Source: Promethearchaeota archaeon
Lineage (GTDB): Archaea; Asgardarchaeota; Lokiarchaeia; Sigynarchaeales; SOKP01
NCBI GenBank assembly: GCA_016839655.1
Contig: JAEOTW010000368.1
Location: forward strand, 1-16,491
DNA: 16,491 nucleotides
Reading direction: 5' to 3'
Every line of letters starts with the position of its first letter. The first letter of the stretch is position 1. This document shows positions 1 to 5,920 of this stretch, one piece after another. The translations under genes and the position numbers were made by a program. Below the pieces are notes generated by a model that was given only the letters and a program-made list of their open reading frames with translations, was not told where the DNA came from and made no database searches.

Positions 1-138
1 AATTACTAACTTTTCCAGATCTGACACTTCAATATCTAAAACTCTACTATCTATTACTTTCACTGATTCTATATTTTGATTTAATGATGTTCTTTCTAAA
101 TATCGTTTGAATGTTTCTACTTCTGGAAGTTCAGGCAA
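1..138 (-). CDS. mutM: Formamidopyrimidine-DNA glycosylase (Fpg/MutM), N-terminal fragment
   Basis: Base-excision repair glycosylase/AP lyase of the Fpg/Nei family, which removes oxidised purines such as 8-oxoguanine. Only the first 46 codons lie in the window; the gene continues past the left edge. Reading from 138 leftwards gives MPELPEVETFKRYLE, the near-invariant Fpg N-terminus. Pro2 is the catalytic nucleophile and Glu3 the acid in this family, so translation must begin exactly one codon before that proline. This fixes the start at TTG (138-136), although no strong Shine-Dalgarno is visible and the frame stays open for a further 17 codons upstream without an ATG. It lies 56 bases downstream of the DUF998 gene on the same strand. 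Identity is very likely from the motif alone; the helix-two-turn-helix and zinc finger are outside the window. Confidence 0.88.
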   Translation of the reverse strand, partial: MPELPEVETFKRYLERTSLNQNIESVKVIDSRVLDIEVSDLEKLVI

Positions 139-194
139 GATAACTTTATTAATTCCTTTTTTATTAAGCTCTAAAAAATAATACCTACTCAAGT

Positions 195-803
195 TTAATT
201 ATTCAAAAATACCATCAGGCTAAGAATAAAATAAAAGAGCTGATAAGGAGTGACCATAATCCGCTCGATTATACCTCTATATTTACCTGAGGCAAAAATA
301 CTAGAAATAATCACACCTATTAATGAGATTATTGCTGAAATAAGTGAAAATATAGCGAAACTACTCCATGCTGATAAACTCTGTAAGCGAAGCCAAAGTG
401 CCACCATCCCAGCAATTGCGAAGATCCCCATTAAAACTACAAGAGCTATATGCATTTTTCCTTTATAAGTTGTAAATTCACCACCTTCATCAAGAGGAAA
501 GAAGAACGCAACTAATACTCCTAATATAGAACTAATTAGAAGAAATATTGGCCCAAGAACCGAACCACCTCCATCATTAATACCCCAATGCAATCCAATG
601 AAAAAAATAAACAACAAAACACTTTCTGTTATAACAAATGATTGTGCTAAACGTCTATTAGGTGCGCCAACAGCGAATAATGAACTGATATCATCTCGAA
701 TATGGTTATAATCTGATTGAAAACTACCAATAATAACCCACATTGCAGTATATATAATCGGACTAAGCATTCCACAAATGGCCAAAATTTGAAATAGAAT
801 CAT
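195..803 (-). CDS. DUF998 family integral membrane protein
   Basis: A 202-residue membrane protein with about six hydrophobic helices (roughly residues 5-27, 57-73, 82-102, 118-138, 147-169 and 185-200). Motifs typical of the DUF998 family are visible: a DDISSLFAVGAPNR block (37-50) after helix 1, FFPLDEGG (101-108), a His in KMHIAL (116-121) and GIIERI (177-182). The biochemical role of DUF998 proteins is not established, so no function is given. The length is usual for the family. It lies between heliorhodopsin and Fpg on the same strand, with a perfect 18-bp palindrome just ahead of its ATG and a T-run terminator between it and heliorhodopsin. It therefore probably has its own promoter. 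Confidence 0.85.
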   Translation of the reverse strand: MILFQILAICGMLSPIIYTAMWVIIGSFQSDYNHIRDDISSLFAVGAPNRRLAQSFVITESVLLFIFFIGLHWGINDGGGSVLGPIFLLISSILGVLVAFFFPLDEGGEFTTYKGKMHIALVVLMGIFAIAGMVALWLRLQSLSAWSSFAIFSLISAIISLIGVIISSIFASGKYRGIIERIMVTPYQLFYFILSLMVFLNN

Positions 804-814
804 ACTTGTCTTAT

Positions 815-832
815 TTTAATCTTAAGATTAAA
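815..832. promoter_or_regulatory. Perfect 18-bp palindrome ahead of the DUF998 gene
   Basis: TTTAATCTTAAGATTAAA reads identically on both strands. It lies 11 bases upstream of the DUF998 start codon (801-803) and overlaps the TTTAAT box that would place a transcription start close to the ATG. This would suit an operator for a dimeric regulator. An AT-rich palindrome of this size can arise by chance, so confidence is low. Confidence 0.35.
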
Positions 833-845
833 GTTTTGCTATAAT

Positions 846-860
846 AAAAAAAAAAAAAAA
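846..860 (-). terminator. T15-run terminator after heliorhodopsin
   Basis: A run of 15 A on the plus strand is T15 on the coding strand of heliorhodopsin and starts 20 bases past its stop codon. No hairpin precedes it, as expected for archaeal intrinsic termination at oligo-T tracts. It suggests that heliorhodopsin transcripts end here, at least in part, before the DUF998 gene. Confidence 0.6.
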
Positions 861-880
861 TTTATTGAAAATTAAATAAA

Positions 881-1687
881 TTATGCGGGCTGTAGAACTC
901 CAGCAAATACCAGCCATGCTAGCAGAGTTTTTGATATTAAACTGAGAAGGATATATCCTCTTTCTCCATATAGATAATCTCTCCATTTCCCTTTCTTTTT
1001 ATACTGTAAAATCATATTGATTGGAAATGTATTAAAGAAAAAGAAATAAGAACCAAAAATAGCCCAAACAAACCATGGTATTTCACCAAAATTCCCATTT
1101 CCAAATAAATATATCACAATTATCACCCAAGGGATAATTCCCGCAAAAACTCCAATGTAAAACGCAGTCCATCTCGTTTTTTCAGTCGTCTGATTATGTA
1201 ATTCCATCATTAGCCCTAGTAAATTCATTGTAGCATTAATTGCAAATATAACAATTAAACTTACTAAGTCATAAACTCCAAAAAACATTGAAATTAGGAC
1301 GATCATTATAGATGAGCTTAAAGCATATTCAAACCATCGAAAATAATTGATTCCTCGTTTCAATTTTTCATTATAAAAATCATTGACTCGAGGTAATACA
1401 ATTAAGAAATGAGCTATTGATGATATAAAAAGAAATAATGAGACTAATATGCCCACAGGTAATGAACCCAGTTGAGTATAATTTGGAACTAATATACCAG
1501 GAGGATCAACGTATTCCAAAAATGCTGTAGTAATTGGGAGTGAAAAATCCCTAATTTGAGGAATTACCAAAGCTAAGGTCAACATTAGACTCGCTTGAAT
1601 AAGGTGTAAAAAGCCCATAATTAAATTGAATCGTCTTAAATAAGGAAAGGTTATCTCAGATTCTAGTCTTTCATTCATTTTATTCAC
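881..1687 (-). CDS. Heliorhodopsin (retinal-binding seven-helix photoreceptor)
   Basis: A 268-residue seven-helix protein that aligns by eye over its whole length with heliorhodopsin 48C12. Helices lie roughly at 20-45, 77-98, 112-135, 139-161, 173-196, 203-228 and 243-265. Diagnostic residues are all present: Schiff-base Lys253 in SLISKTLLAW (249-258), counterion Glu120 in FRWFEYALSSS (116-126), the histidines His28 and His93 matching His23 and His80 of 48C12, and Ser249 matching Ser237. Type 1 pump motifs (DTD/DTE-like triplets in helix C) are absent. Heliorhodopsins have a cytoplasmic N-terminus, do not pump ions strongly and have slow photocycles, so a sensory or enzyme-modulating role is thought likely. 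No retinal-forming dioxygenase is seen in the window, so retinal would come from another locus or from outside. It has its own likely promoter and a T15 terminator. ATG at 1687 is used; a second Met is at codon 4. Confidence 0.96.
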   Translation of the reverse strand: MNKMNERLESEITFPYLRRFNLIMGFLHLIQASLMLTLALVIPQIRDFSLPITTAFLEYVDPPGILVPNYTQLGSLPVGILVSLFLFISSIAHFLIVLPRVNDFYNEKLKRGINYFRWFEYALSSSIMIVLISMFFGVYDLVSLIVIFAINATMNLLGLMMELHNQTTEKTRWTAFYIGVFAGIIPWVIIVIYLFGNGNFGEIPWFVWAIFGSYFFFFNTFPINMILQYKKKGKWRDYLYGERGYILLSLISKTLLAWLVFAGVLQPA

Positions 1688-1743
1688 TTATTTTGAAATT
1701 TTTTATATTTTTATTTAATGCTGAATGAAGAGAAAACAATTTT

Positions 1744-1772
1744 ATTAAAAAAAGTTCTTTCTTTAATTTATA
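1744..1772 (-). promoter_or_regulatory. Probable heliorhodopsin promoter with an inverted repeat
   Basis: On the minus strand TATAAATT (1772-1765) would place a transcription start near 1742, giving a leader of about 55 bases to the heliorhodopsin ATG at 1687. Overlapping it is an inverted repeat: 11-base arms at 1744-1754 and 1757-1767, with 10 of 11 positions pairing around a TT spacer. A dimeric repressor bound there would sit between the TATA box and the start. The arms are A/T-rich, so chance is possible. Confidence 0.4.
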
Positions 1773-1811
1773 GGATAAAAACCTAAAATGATATTGAGTG
1801 TAAAAGGAAAA

Positions 1812-2420
1812 TTATGATTTAATCTTTTTTCCAAAAATCCAATACTGATATTCTCCACCTCTTTCCAGAACACCTTCAAAAATGATTGAGAATCCTGCCT
1901 TTTTTACTAGATCAAGAGTCATTTTTGGGCTAAAATTACTCCAAAACATAGGCACTCCAAAGAAGTAACTTTGTCCTTCTGATTCCGAAATACCTGTATT
2001 GATTAATAGTATCCCTCCTGGTTTCAATATTTCAAAGAATTTTTTGAAGATCTCTAGATGGTTCTTTTTAGGTACGTGGAACATAGTATAAACACTAATT
2101 ATGCCATCAAAAGAATTTTCCTTAAATTTTAACTCATTCATATCCATTTTAATGAATTCAGCATTACGGACATTAACTCGTGCGAGACTTAACATTTTAT
2201 CAGATAAATCAATCCCAGTTACTTTTATTCCTCTATTAGTTAAAAATTTAGCGGTTGGAATTCCCGCACCACATCCTACATCTAATATATGGGCATTTCC
2301 TGGGAGTAATGAAGTGAATTCTTCCAATTCATTATTGAATTTATTTAAATTTCTATGGTTGTAATAATCTTCAGCGATTTTATTATATCCTTGCTCTACT
2401 AATTTACTTATTTCATTCAT
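1812..2420 (-). CDS. Class I SAM-dependent methyltransferase
   Basis: A 202-residue soluble methyltransferase with a Rossmann-like fold. Motif I is ILDVGCGAG (45-53), which binds S-adenosylmethionine. The acidic residue that holds the ribose is Asp71 in TGIDLSDKML, followed by an adenine-side segment around EFIKMDMNEL (88-97). The post-motif segment ILKPGGILLINTG (131-143) completes the Methyltransf_11/25 pattern. The substrate cannot be read from the sequence. It lies between the Stay-Green homologue (111 bases upstream) and heliorhodopsin (124 bases downstream) on the same strand, so a tetrapyrrole or pigment substrate is conceivable but unsupported. It does not show features that would make it recognisably BchM or UbiE. 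Confidence 0.9.
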   Translation of the reverse strand: MNEISKLVEQGYNKIAEDYYNHRNLNKFNNELEEFTSLLPGNAHILDVGCGAGIPTAKFLTNRGIKVTGIDLSDKMLSLARVNVRNAEFIKMDMNELKFKENSFDGIISVYTMFHVPKKNHLEIFKKFFEILKPGGILLINTGISESEGQSYFFGVPMFWSNFSPKMTLDLVKKAGFSIIFEGVLERGGEYQYWIFGKKIKS

Positions 2421-2491
2421 ATAACTTATTATAAAAATTAGACCTTATGTAAGCTGTGTTAATATTTTATCAAAAAGCTAATTGCTTGCAG

Positions 2492-2503
2492 TTATAAAAA
2501 TTA
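2492..2503 (-). promoter_or_regulatory. Possible TATA box of the methyltransferase gene, repeated downstream
   Basis: The minus strand carries TAATTTTTATAA here, about 72-83 bases ahead of the methyltransferase ATG. The identical 12-mer recurs at 2429-2440, directly ahead of the start codon. The distal copy is better placed to act as a TATA box, with a leader of about 45 bases. The repeat may simply reflect AT-richness. Confidence 0.3.
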
Positions 2504-2531
2504 AATGTAAAGGAGTTGGAATTTATAATTT

Positions 2532-2996
2532 CTAATAATGAATATCTTTGACTTTTCCAAAATTTTCAATTTTATTGTACTTCTTATTCTTAGACTGAAA
2601 GTGAACAAAAATAAGTGAATTTTGAATTTCTGGCAAATTATCAATTAGTTCCTTATCTCCGTATCTGATAGCTTGAAAAACGAGGGGTAGATGATATCGG
2701 AAAATTCTATCTCGTAATCCTGCCCAACCAAAACAAAATCCTCCACTAACATGTAAATAAAAATGTAATTCATAATGATTATTTTTCTTTTGCCACTCCG
2801 CTAATACTTCATCTTTCATAAATCTAGTGTAAAGACTTGAAGTTTGTTTATTATCATAATCCGGTCCAATTGTCAGAAAAAGGTCTCCTGTTGTATCTGA
2901 ATGAGTTAATGTATATTTTCTAGGTAAAATTAATTTTTTAGTATCAACCGAGCCTTGATAAACTACATGTAATTTATCAGGATTCAAATCTGTCAT
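2532..2996 (-). CDS. Stay-Green (SGR) family protein, Mg-dechelatase homologue
   Basis: A 154-residue soluble protein of the Staygreen family. Plant SGR extracts Mg from chlorophyll a to give pheophytin a, and bacterial homologues can do the same in vitro. Visible family blocks are RKYTLTHSDTTGDLFLTIG (26-44), RFMKDEVLAEW (58-68), LHFYLHVSGG (77-86), RIFRYHLPLVFQAIRYGD (97-114) and IFVHFQSKNKKYNKIENFG (129-147). The residues reported as essential in the Anaerolineae homologue (His32, Asp34, Asp62) are present here at the same numbers: His32 and Asp34 in THSD, Asp62 in MKDEV. The length matches the compact bacterial form and lacks the plant transit peptide and Cys-rich tail. It is first in the minus-strand row leading to heliorhodopsin. 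The host is unlikely to make chlorophyll, so the true substrate may be another metallated tetrapyrrole or imported pigment. Confidence 0.93.
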   Translation of the reverse strand: MTDLNPDKLHVVYQGSVDTKKLILPRKYTLTHSDTTGDLFLTIGPDYDNKQTSSLYTRFMKDEVLAEWQKKNNHYELHFYLHVSGGFCFGWAGLRDRIFRYHLPLVFQAIRYGDKELIDNLPEIQNSLIFVHFQSKNKKYNKIENFGKVKDIHY

Positions 2997-3016
2997 TTTT
3001 ATTAATGAAATATGAT

Positions 3017-3038
3017 AAAAAGGCGTTTAAACCTTTTT
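3017..3038 (-). promoter_or_regulatory. Stay-Green gene promoter inside an inverted repeat
   Basis: AAAAAGG (3017-3023) and CCTTTTT (3032-3038) form perfect 7-base inverted arms around an 8-base centre that holds TTTAAA (3026-3031). TTTAAA lies 30-35 bases ahead of the Stay-Green ATG, as expected for a TATA box with an almost leaderless transcript. No Shine-Dalgarno is visible. A regulator bound to the arms would cover the TATA box. Confidence 0.42.
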
Positions 3039-3060
3039 CTTATGAATTATTACTATAAAC

Positions 3061-3067
3061 TATAAAA
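3061..3067 (+). promoter_or_regulatory. TATA box of the SDR gene
   Basis: TATAAAA, preceded by a second TATAAA-like stretch at 3054, lies about 61-67 bases ahead of the SDR start codon. It would give a transcript with a leader of about 38 bases. It shares the 131-base divergent region with the Stay-Green promoter. Confidence 0.4.
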
Positions 3068-3127
3068 GATCAGTCGAAATACAAGATAACAATGTAAAAC
3101 TACATAGAAGTAAAATTATTGATATAA

Positions 3128-3949
3128 ATGACATCATTAAAAGGAAAAACACTCTTTATTACTGGTGCTAGTAGAGGTATTGGAAAAGCTATCAGTTTGA
3201 GAGCAGCGAAAGATGGAGCAAATGTAGCAGTAGTAGCAAAGACAAAAGAACCGCATCCAAACCTACCAGGAACAGTCTATACAGCTGTAGAAGAGATTAT
3301 TTTTGCTGGAGGAAATGCCATTCCGTGTATTACAGATATTCGATTTGAAAAACAGGTCCAAAGAGCTATTGACCTGACAATAGAAGAATTTGGAGGTGTT
3401 GATATTCTTGTAAATAACGCGAGTGCCATAAATTTATCCCCAACGTTAGAACTTGAAATTAAACGATTTGATCTTATGTTTAATGTAAATACAAGAGGAA
3501 CTTTCTTATGCTCGAAGTTGTGTATTCCCCATTTAAAGAAATCGGACAACCCACATATTTTAAATTTATCACCCCCTTTAAATTTGGATCCAAAATGGTT
3601 TAAAAACAACGTGGCATACACAATAGCCAAATATGGTATGAGTATGTGTGTTTTAGGCATGGCAGAAGAATTTAAAAAAGACCATATTGCAGTAAATGCA
3701 CTGTGGCCTCGTACCCCAATAGCAACTGCAGCTGTACGTAATCTATTAGGTGGTAAATCTACGATTAAGCATTCAAGGATTCCGGAAATTGTAGCTGACG
3801 CAGCGTATATTATTCTTACAAAACCTAGTAAAGAATGCACAGGCAATTTTTTTATTGATGAAGATATTCTTGTCGAACATGGGTTAACTGATTTAAAGAA
3901 ATATTCTGTCGATCCTAATGAGGAACTTTTTCAAGACTTTTTTCTTTAA
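3128..3949 (+). CDS. Short-chain dehydrogenase/reductase, HSDL2-like
   Basis: A 273-residue NAD(P)-dependent oxidoreductase of the SDR superfamily. The cofactor motif TGASRGIG is at 12-19, the structural NNAS motif at 96-99, Asn121 in the NVNTRG stretch, and the catalytic Ser148, Tyr164 and Lys168 (YTIAK) are all in place. Three stretches are characteristic of the hydroxysteroid dehydrogenase-like protein 2 group: AKTKEPHPNLPGTVYTA (37-53), HILNLSPPL (143-151) and ALWPRTPIATAAVRNLLGG (191-209). In animals HSDL2 is a peroxisomal protein linked to lipid metabolism; here the substrate is unknown. The SCP2-like domain of animal HSDL2 is absent, and the protein ends shortly after the SDR fold. It is divergent from the Stay-Green gene, so the two may share control. 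Confidence 0.9.
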   Translation: MTSLKGKTLFITGASRGIGKAISLRAAKDGANVAVVAKTKEPHPNLPGTVYTAVEEIIFAGGNAIPCITDIRFEKQVQRAIDLTIEEFGGVDILVNNASAINLSPTLELEIKRFDLMFNVNTRGTFLCSKLCIPHLKKSDNPHILNLSPPLNLDPKWFKNNVAYTIAKYGMSMCVLGMAEEFKKDHIAVNALWPRTPIATAAVRNLLGGKSTIKHSRIPEIVADAAYIILTKPSKECTGNFFIDEDILVEHGLTDLKKYSVDPNEELFQDFFL

Positions 3950-4037
3950 CTTTTTTAAGCAACTAAATTTTTCCAAATAAGTCTAATGGGTATTTTTATT
4001 CCTCTTTCTTTAAATTGATTAATTCAAAAATCCTAGT

Positions 4038-4202
4038 ATGATTAAAACCTTTATTCATGAAATAGATAAACAAATCGCTTCTAATAGAGAATTATACGAA
4101 AAAACAAAAATCGATATTTTTAAACAAAGGATTCTTAAATTAGAAGCTCAAAAAAGTGATCTTTTAAAAAATTTGAAAGAGATTATATCTAATTATGTTT
4201 AA
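4038..4202 (+). CDS. Small helical protein, 54 residues, unknown function
   Basis: ATG at 4038 opens a 54-codon frame ending in TAA at 4200-4202. The product is rich in Lys, Glu, Ile and Leu with no Pro or Gly (for example LYEKTKIDIFKQRILKLEAQ, residues 19-38). It is predicted to be almost entirely alpha-helical with a coiled-coil-like hydrophobic spacing. It lies 88 bases after the SDR gene on the same strand and ends 23 bases before the stop of the convergent 4-TM gene. A TTTAAA box at 4010-4015, about 23-28 bases ahead of the ATG, would suit a leaderless transcript. No family is recognised. Composition and placement favour a real gene, but a chance frame in AT-rich DNA cannot be excluded. 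Confidence 0.5.
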   Translation: MIKTFIHEIDKQIASNRELYEKTKIDIFKQRILKLEAQKSDLLKNLKEIISNYV

Positions 4203-4225
4203 TCAATCTAATTCTCAAATTAGTC

Positions 4226-4636
4226 CTATTTATTTTTATTATATAAAGAAATGTTAAGAGAAATTAAAACAATAAATATTATATTGTAAATCCAAGTTGC
4301 TATTATCGAATCTAATGGCGCTGGGATAAAAATTAACGTCAATATATTTAAAGCTAAAATCAGAATTTCCCAAGCAATAGTAATTTCATAAACAGTTTTA
4401 CATCTTCCCCAATCTCCCTTCTTAATTGTATAAAGTATAAAACTTGATAGAATTAAAAATATCCCCCCAAATGCCCATGAATAATATGGATCGAAAAAAG
4501 GCCATTGAATCAGAGAAAGATACCAAAATGGAACAGCTAAGTAAAAGAAAGCAAAACCAAATCCTATTATCGCGTTAATTAACAACAAAATTTTCAAATT
4601 TTTCGCTATTTCTACCATTTTTATATCACTTTTCAT
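4226..4636 (-). CDS. Small four-helix membrane protein, unknown function
   Basis: A 136-residue protein with four predicted membrane helices at about 14-35, 52-70, 86-106 and 110-131. The loop after helix 1 carries a Trp/Pro/Tyr-rich segment (PFWYLSLIQWPFFDPYYSW, 36-54), and a short charged loop KKGDWGRCK follows helix 2. The layout resembles small DoxX-like or BphX-like 4-TM proteins, but no family is recognised with confidence. Its ATG directly follows the TGA of the serine hydrolase gene with no intervening base, so the two are almost certainly co-transcribed and translationally coupled. A second Met at codon 7 is a possible alternative start. Confidence 0.78.
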   Translation of the reverse strand: MKSDIKMVEIAKNLKILLLINAIIGFGFAFFYLAVPFWYLSLIQWPFFDPYYSWAFGGIFLILSSFILYTIKKGDWGRCKTVYEITIAWEILILALNILTLIFIPAPLDSIIATWIYNIIFIVLISLNISLYNKNK

Positions 4637-5716
4637 TCATAACAACGCGGGTAAAATATAATTATAGATTAAATATGAGTTAAAATCAAAATTTAAATTC
4701 ATACCAGTGAACATAATTAATAAATCTCTGGTATAATACACATTAATTTGTTGACCGCCGTAACCTAACGCCCGATAACGTTCGCTGTTAGGATTGACCC
4801 ACCACTGATACCCATATCCACTATCCAGACCTAAATAGATTAAAGGGCGTGTTGATGTTCTAACCCACCTTTCAGAAATAATCTGCCTTCCATCCCATTT
4901 TCCACTTTTAAGGAAAAGATATCCGAGTTTAGCCATATCACGTGTTCTTAGAAAAAGGCCATCACCCCCACAAGCTACACCTTGGGGATCTTGGAGCCAA
5001 ATCGACCGACTAATAGATAATGGACCAAATAAATACTGCTCAGCAAAATCAATTGTTGACATATTAGTGGCTCTTTGTATTATTGCTGATAGTAAGTGTG
5101 TAGCACCAGTATTATAATTAAAGGTTGTACCTGGAGCTGCAATCATACTCCGATTTAGGACATATTCTACATGATCTTCACTTGCTTTCCAATCATTATA
5201 AGGATTTTGAGGATGCTCATAAGGATAGTATTCAGGCCAGTGTAAACCGGTTGTCATAGTTAATAAGTGTTGAATTGTGATAGCCTCTTTTTGAGGATTA
5301 AGATTAGCAATGTCTTTATCAGGAAAGTAATCGAGAACATATTCATCCAAACTGTTAATATAACCTTTATCGAGTGCAATACCTATTAAAATAGAAGTAA
5401 CACTCTTGGAAACAGAATATAAGCGGAAGAGATAATCTTGACTTGCAAAAATATCATACCATTCTTTTACAATAAAACCATTTCTTATTACAAGAATACT
5501 ATAGACGGCATAATAGGTATTTTCAACATCATATATCATATTATCTAACACGCTTGAATCCATTCTTACTAGTTCTGGAGCAATATTCATCCAATACTCA
5601 TTAGAATTTATTCTTAGTATTAGTAGAGCTCCAGGAATAACTCCAGCGGCCCCAAAAGCTACAATTAAAAGGGGAAGTCCTATTTTTCTAAGTACGGATT
5701 TATTAGTTCTAGACAT
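4637..5716 (-). CDS. Membrane-anchored serine hydrolase, class C beta-lactamase family
   Basis: A 359-residue protein of the beta-lactamase/transpeptidase-like fold (COG1680). An N-terminal hydrophobic segment at about 12-33 should act as a signal anchor, placing the enzyme outside the membrane. The nucleophile motif SVSK is at 101-104 (Ser101, Lys104). The second motif is the Tyr of FNYNTGATHLLSAI (199-212, Tyr201). LGYGGQ at 317-322 occupies the third-motif (KTG-like) position. LLTMTTGL (151-158) and DGLFLRTRDMAKLGYLFL (252-269) are further family landmarks. Members include esterases, D-amino-acid peptidases and lactamases, so the substrate is unknown. Archaea lack murein, which favours esterase or peptidase activity on other compounds. 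It is coupled to the downstream 4-TM protein. The promoter lies in the divergent region shared with the beta-helix gene. Confidence 0.9.
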   Translation of the reverse strand: MSRTNKSVLRKIGLPLLIVAFGAAGVIPGALLILRINSNEYWMNIAPELVRMDSSVLDNMIYDVENTYYAVYSILVIRNGFIVKEWYDIFASQDYLFRLYSVSKSVTSILIGIALDKGYINSLDEYVLDYFPDKDIANLNPQKEAITIQHLLTMTTGLHWPEYYPYEHPQNPYNDWKASEDHVEYVLNRSMIAAPGTTFNYNTGATHLLSAIIQRATNMSTIDFAEQYLFGPLSISRSIWLQDPQGVACGGDGLFLRTRDMAKLGYLFLKSGKWDGRQIISERWVRTSTRPLIYLGLDSGYGYQWWVNPNSERYRALGYGGQQINVYYTRDLLIMFTGMNLNFDFNSYLIYNYILPALL

Positions 5717-5786
5717 TTAAAACATTTATAGAAAAATGTAATAATATTATATCTATACTAAAAATTATTTGAAGTTGTTTAATAAA

Positions 5787-5803
5787 AAAATGGAGTCCAT
5801 TTT
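5787..5803. promoter_or_regulatory. 17-bp inverted repeat in a divergent promoter region
   Basis: AAAATGGA and TCCATTTT are perfect 8-base arms around a single G. The repeat lies 71 bases upstream of the serine hydrolase start and 118 bases upstream of the beta-helix protein start, inside their shared region of about 200 bases. The centre contains G/C pairs, so it is less easily explained by AT-richness than other repeats here. It is a candidate operator. Confidence 0.4.
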
Positions 5804-5920
5804 ATAATACAGAATATTTTGACAAGTTCTCTAATTATTGTTTTTTGTTTAGTTTTATGTGAGATAGCTTTATTTGCATTCTAATCAATTATTATAGAGA
5901 ATAAAACATCTGTGATCATA

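Noticed and set aside
250..468. Open frame on the plus strand opposite the DUF998 gene
   Set aside because: It lies wholly antisense to a clear membrane-protein gene and has no recognisable motif.
881..1687. Proton-pumping type 1 rhodopsin or schizorhodopsin
   Set aside because: The helix C and G motifs and overall alignment are heliorhodopsin; pump triplets are absent.
2101..2364. Open frame on the plus strand opposite the methyltransferase
   Set aside because: Antisense shadow of a gene with intact SAM-binding motifs.
1812..2420. Mg-protoporphyrin methyltransferase (BchM), suggested by the neighbouring Stay-Green gene
   Set aside because: Only generic Methyltransf_11/25 motifs are visible; context alone is not enough.
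3277..3846. 189-codon open frame opposite the SDR gene
   Set aside because: Long, but fully antisense to an SDR with every catalytic residue; no family resemblance of its own.
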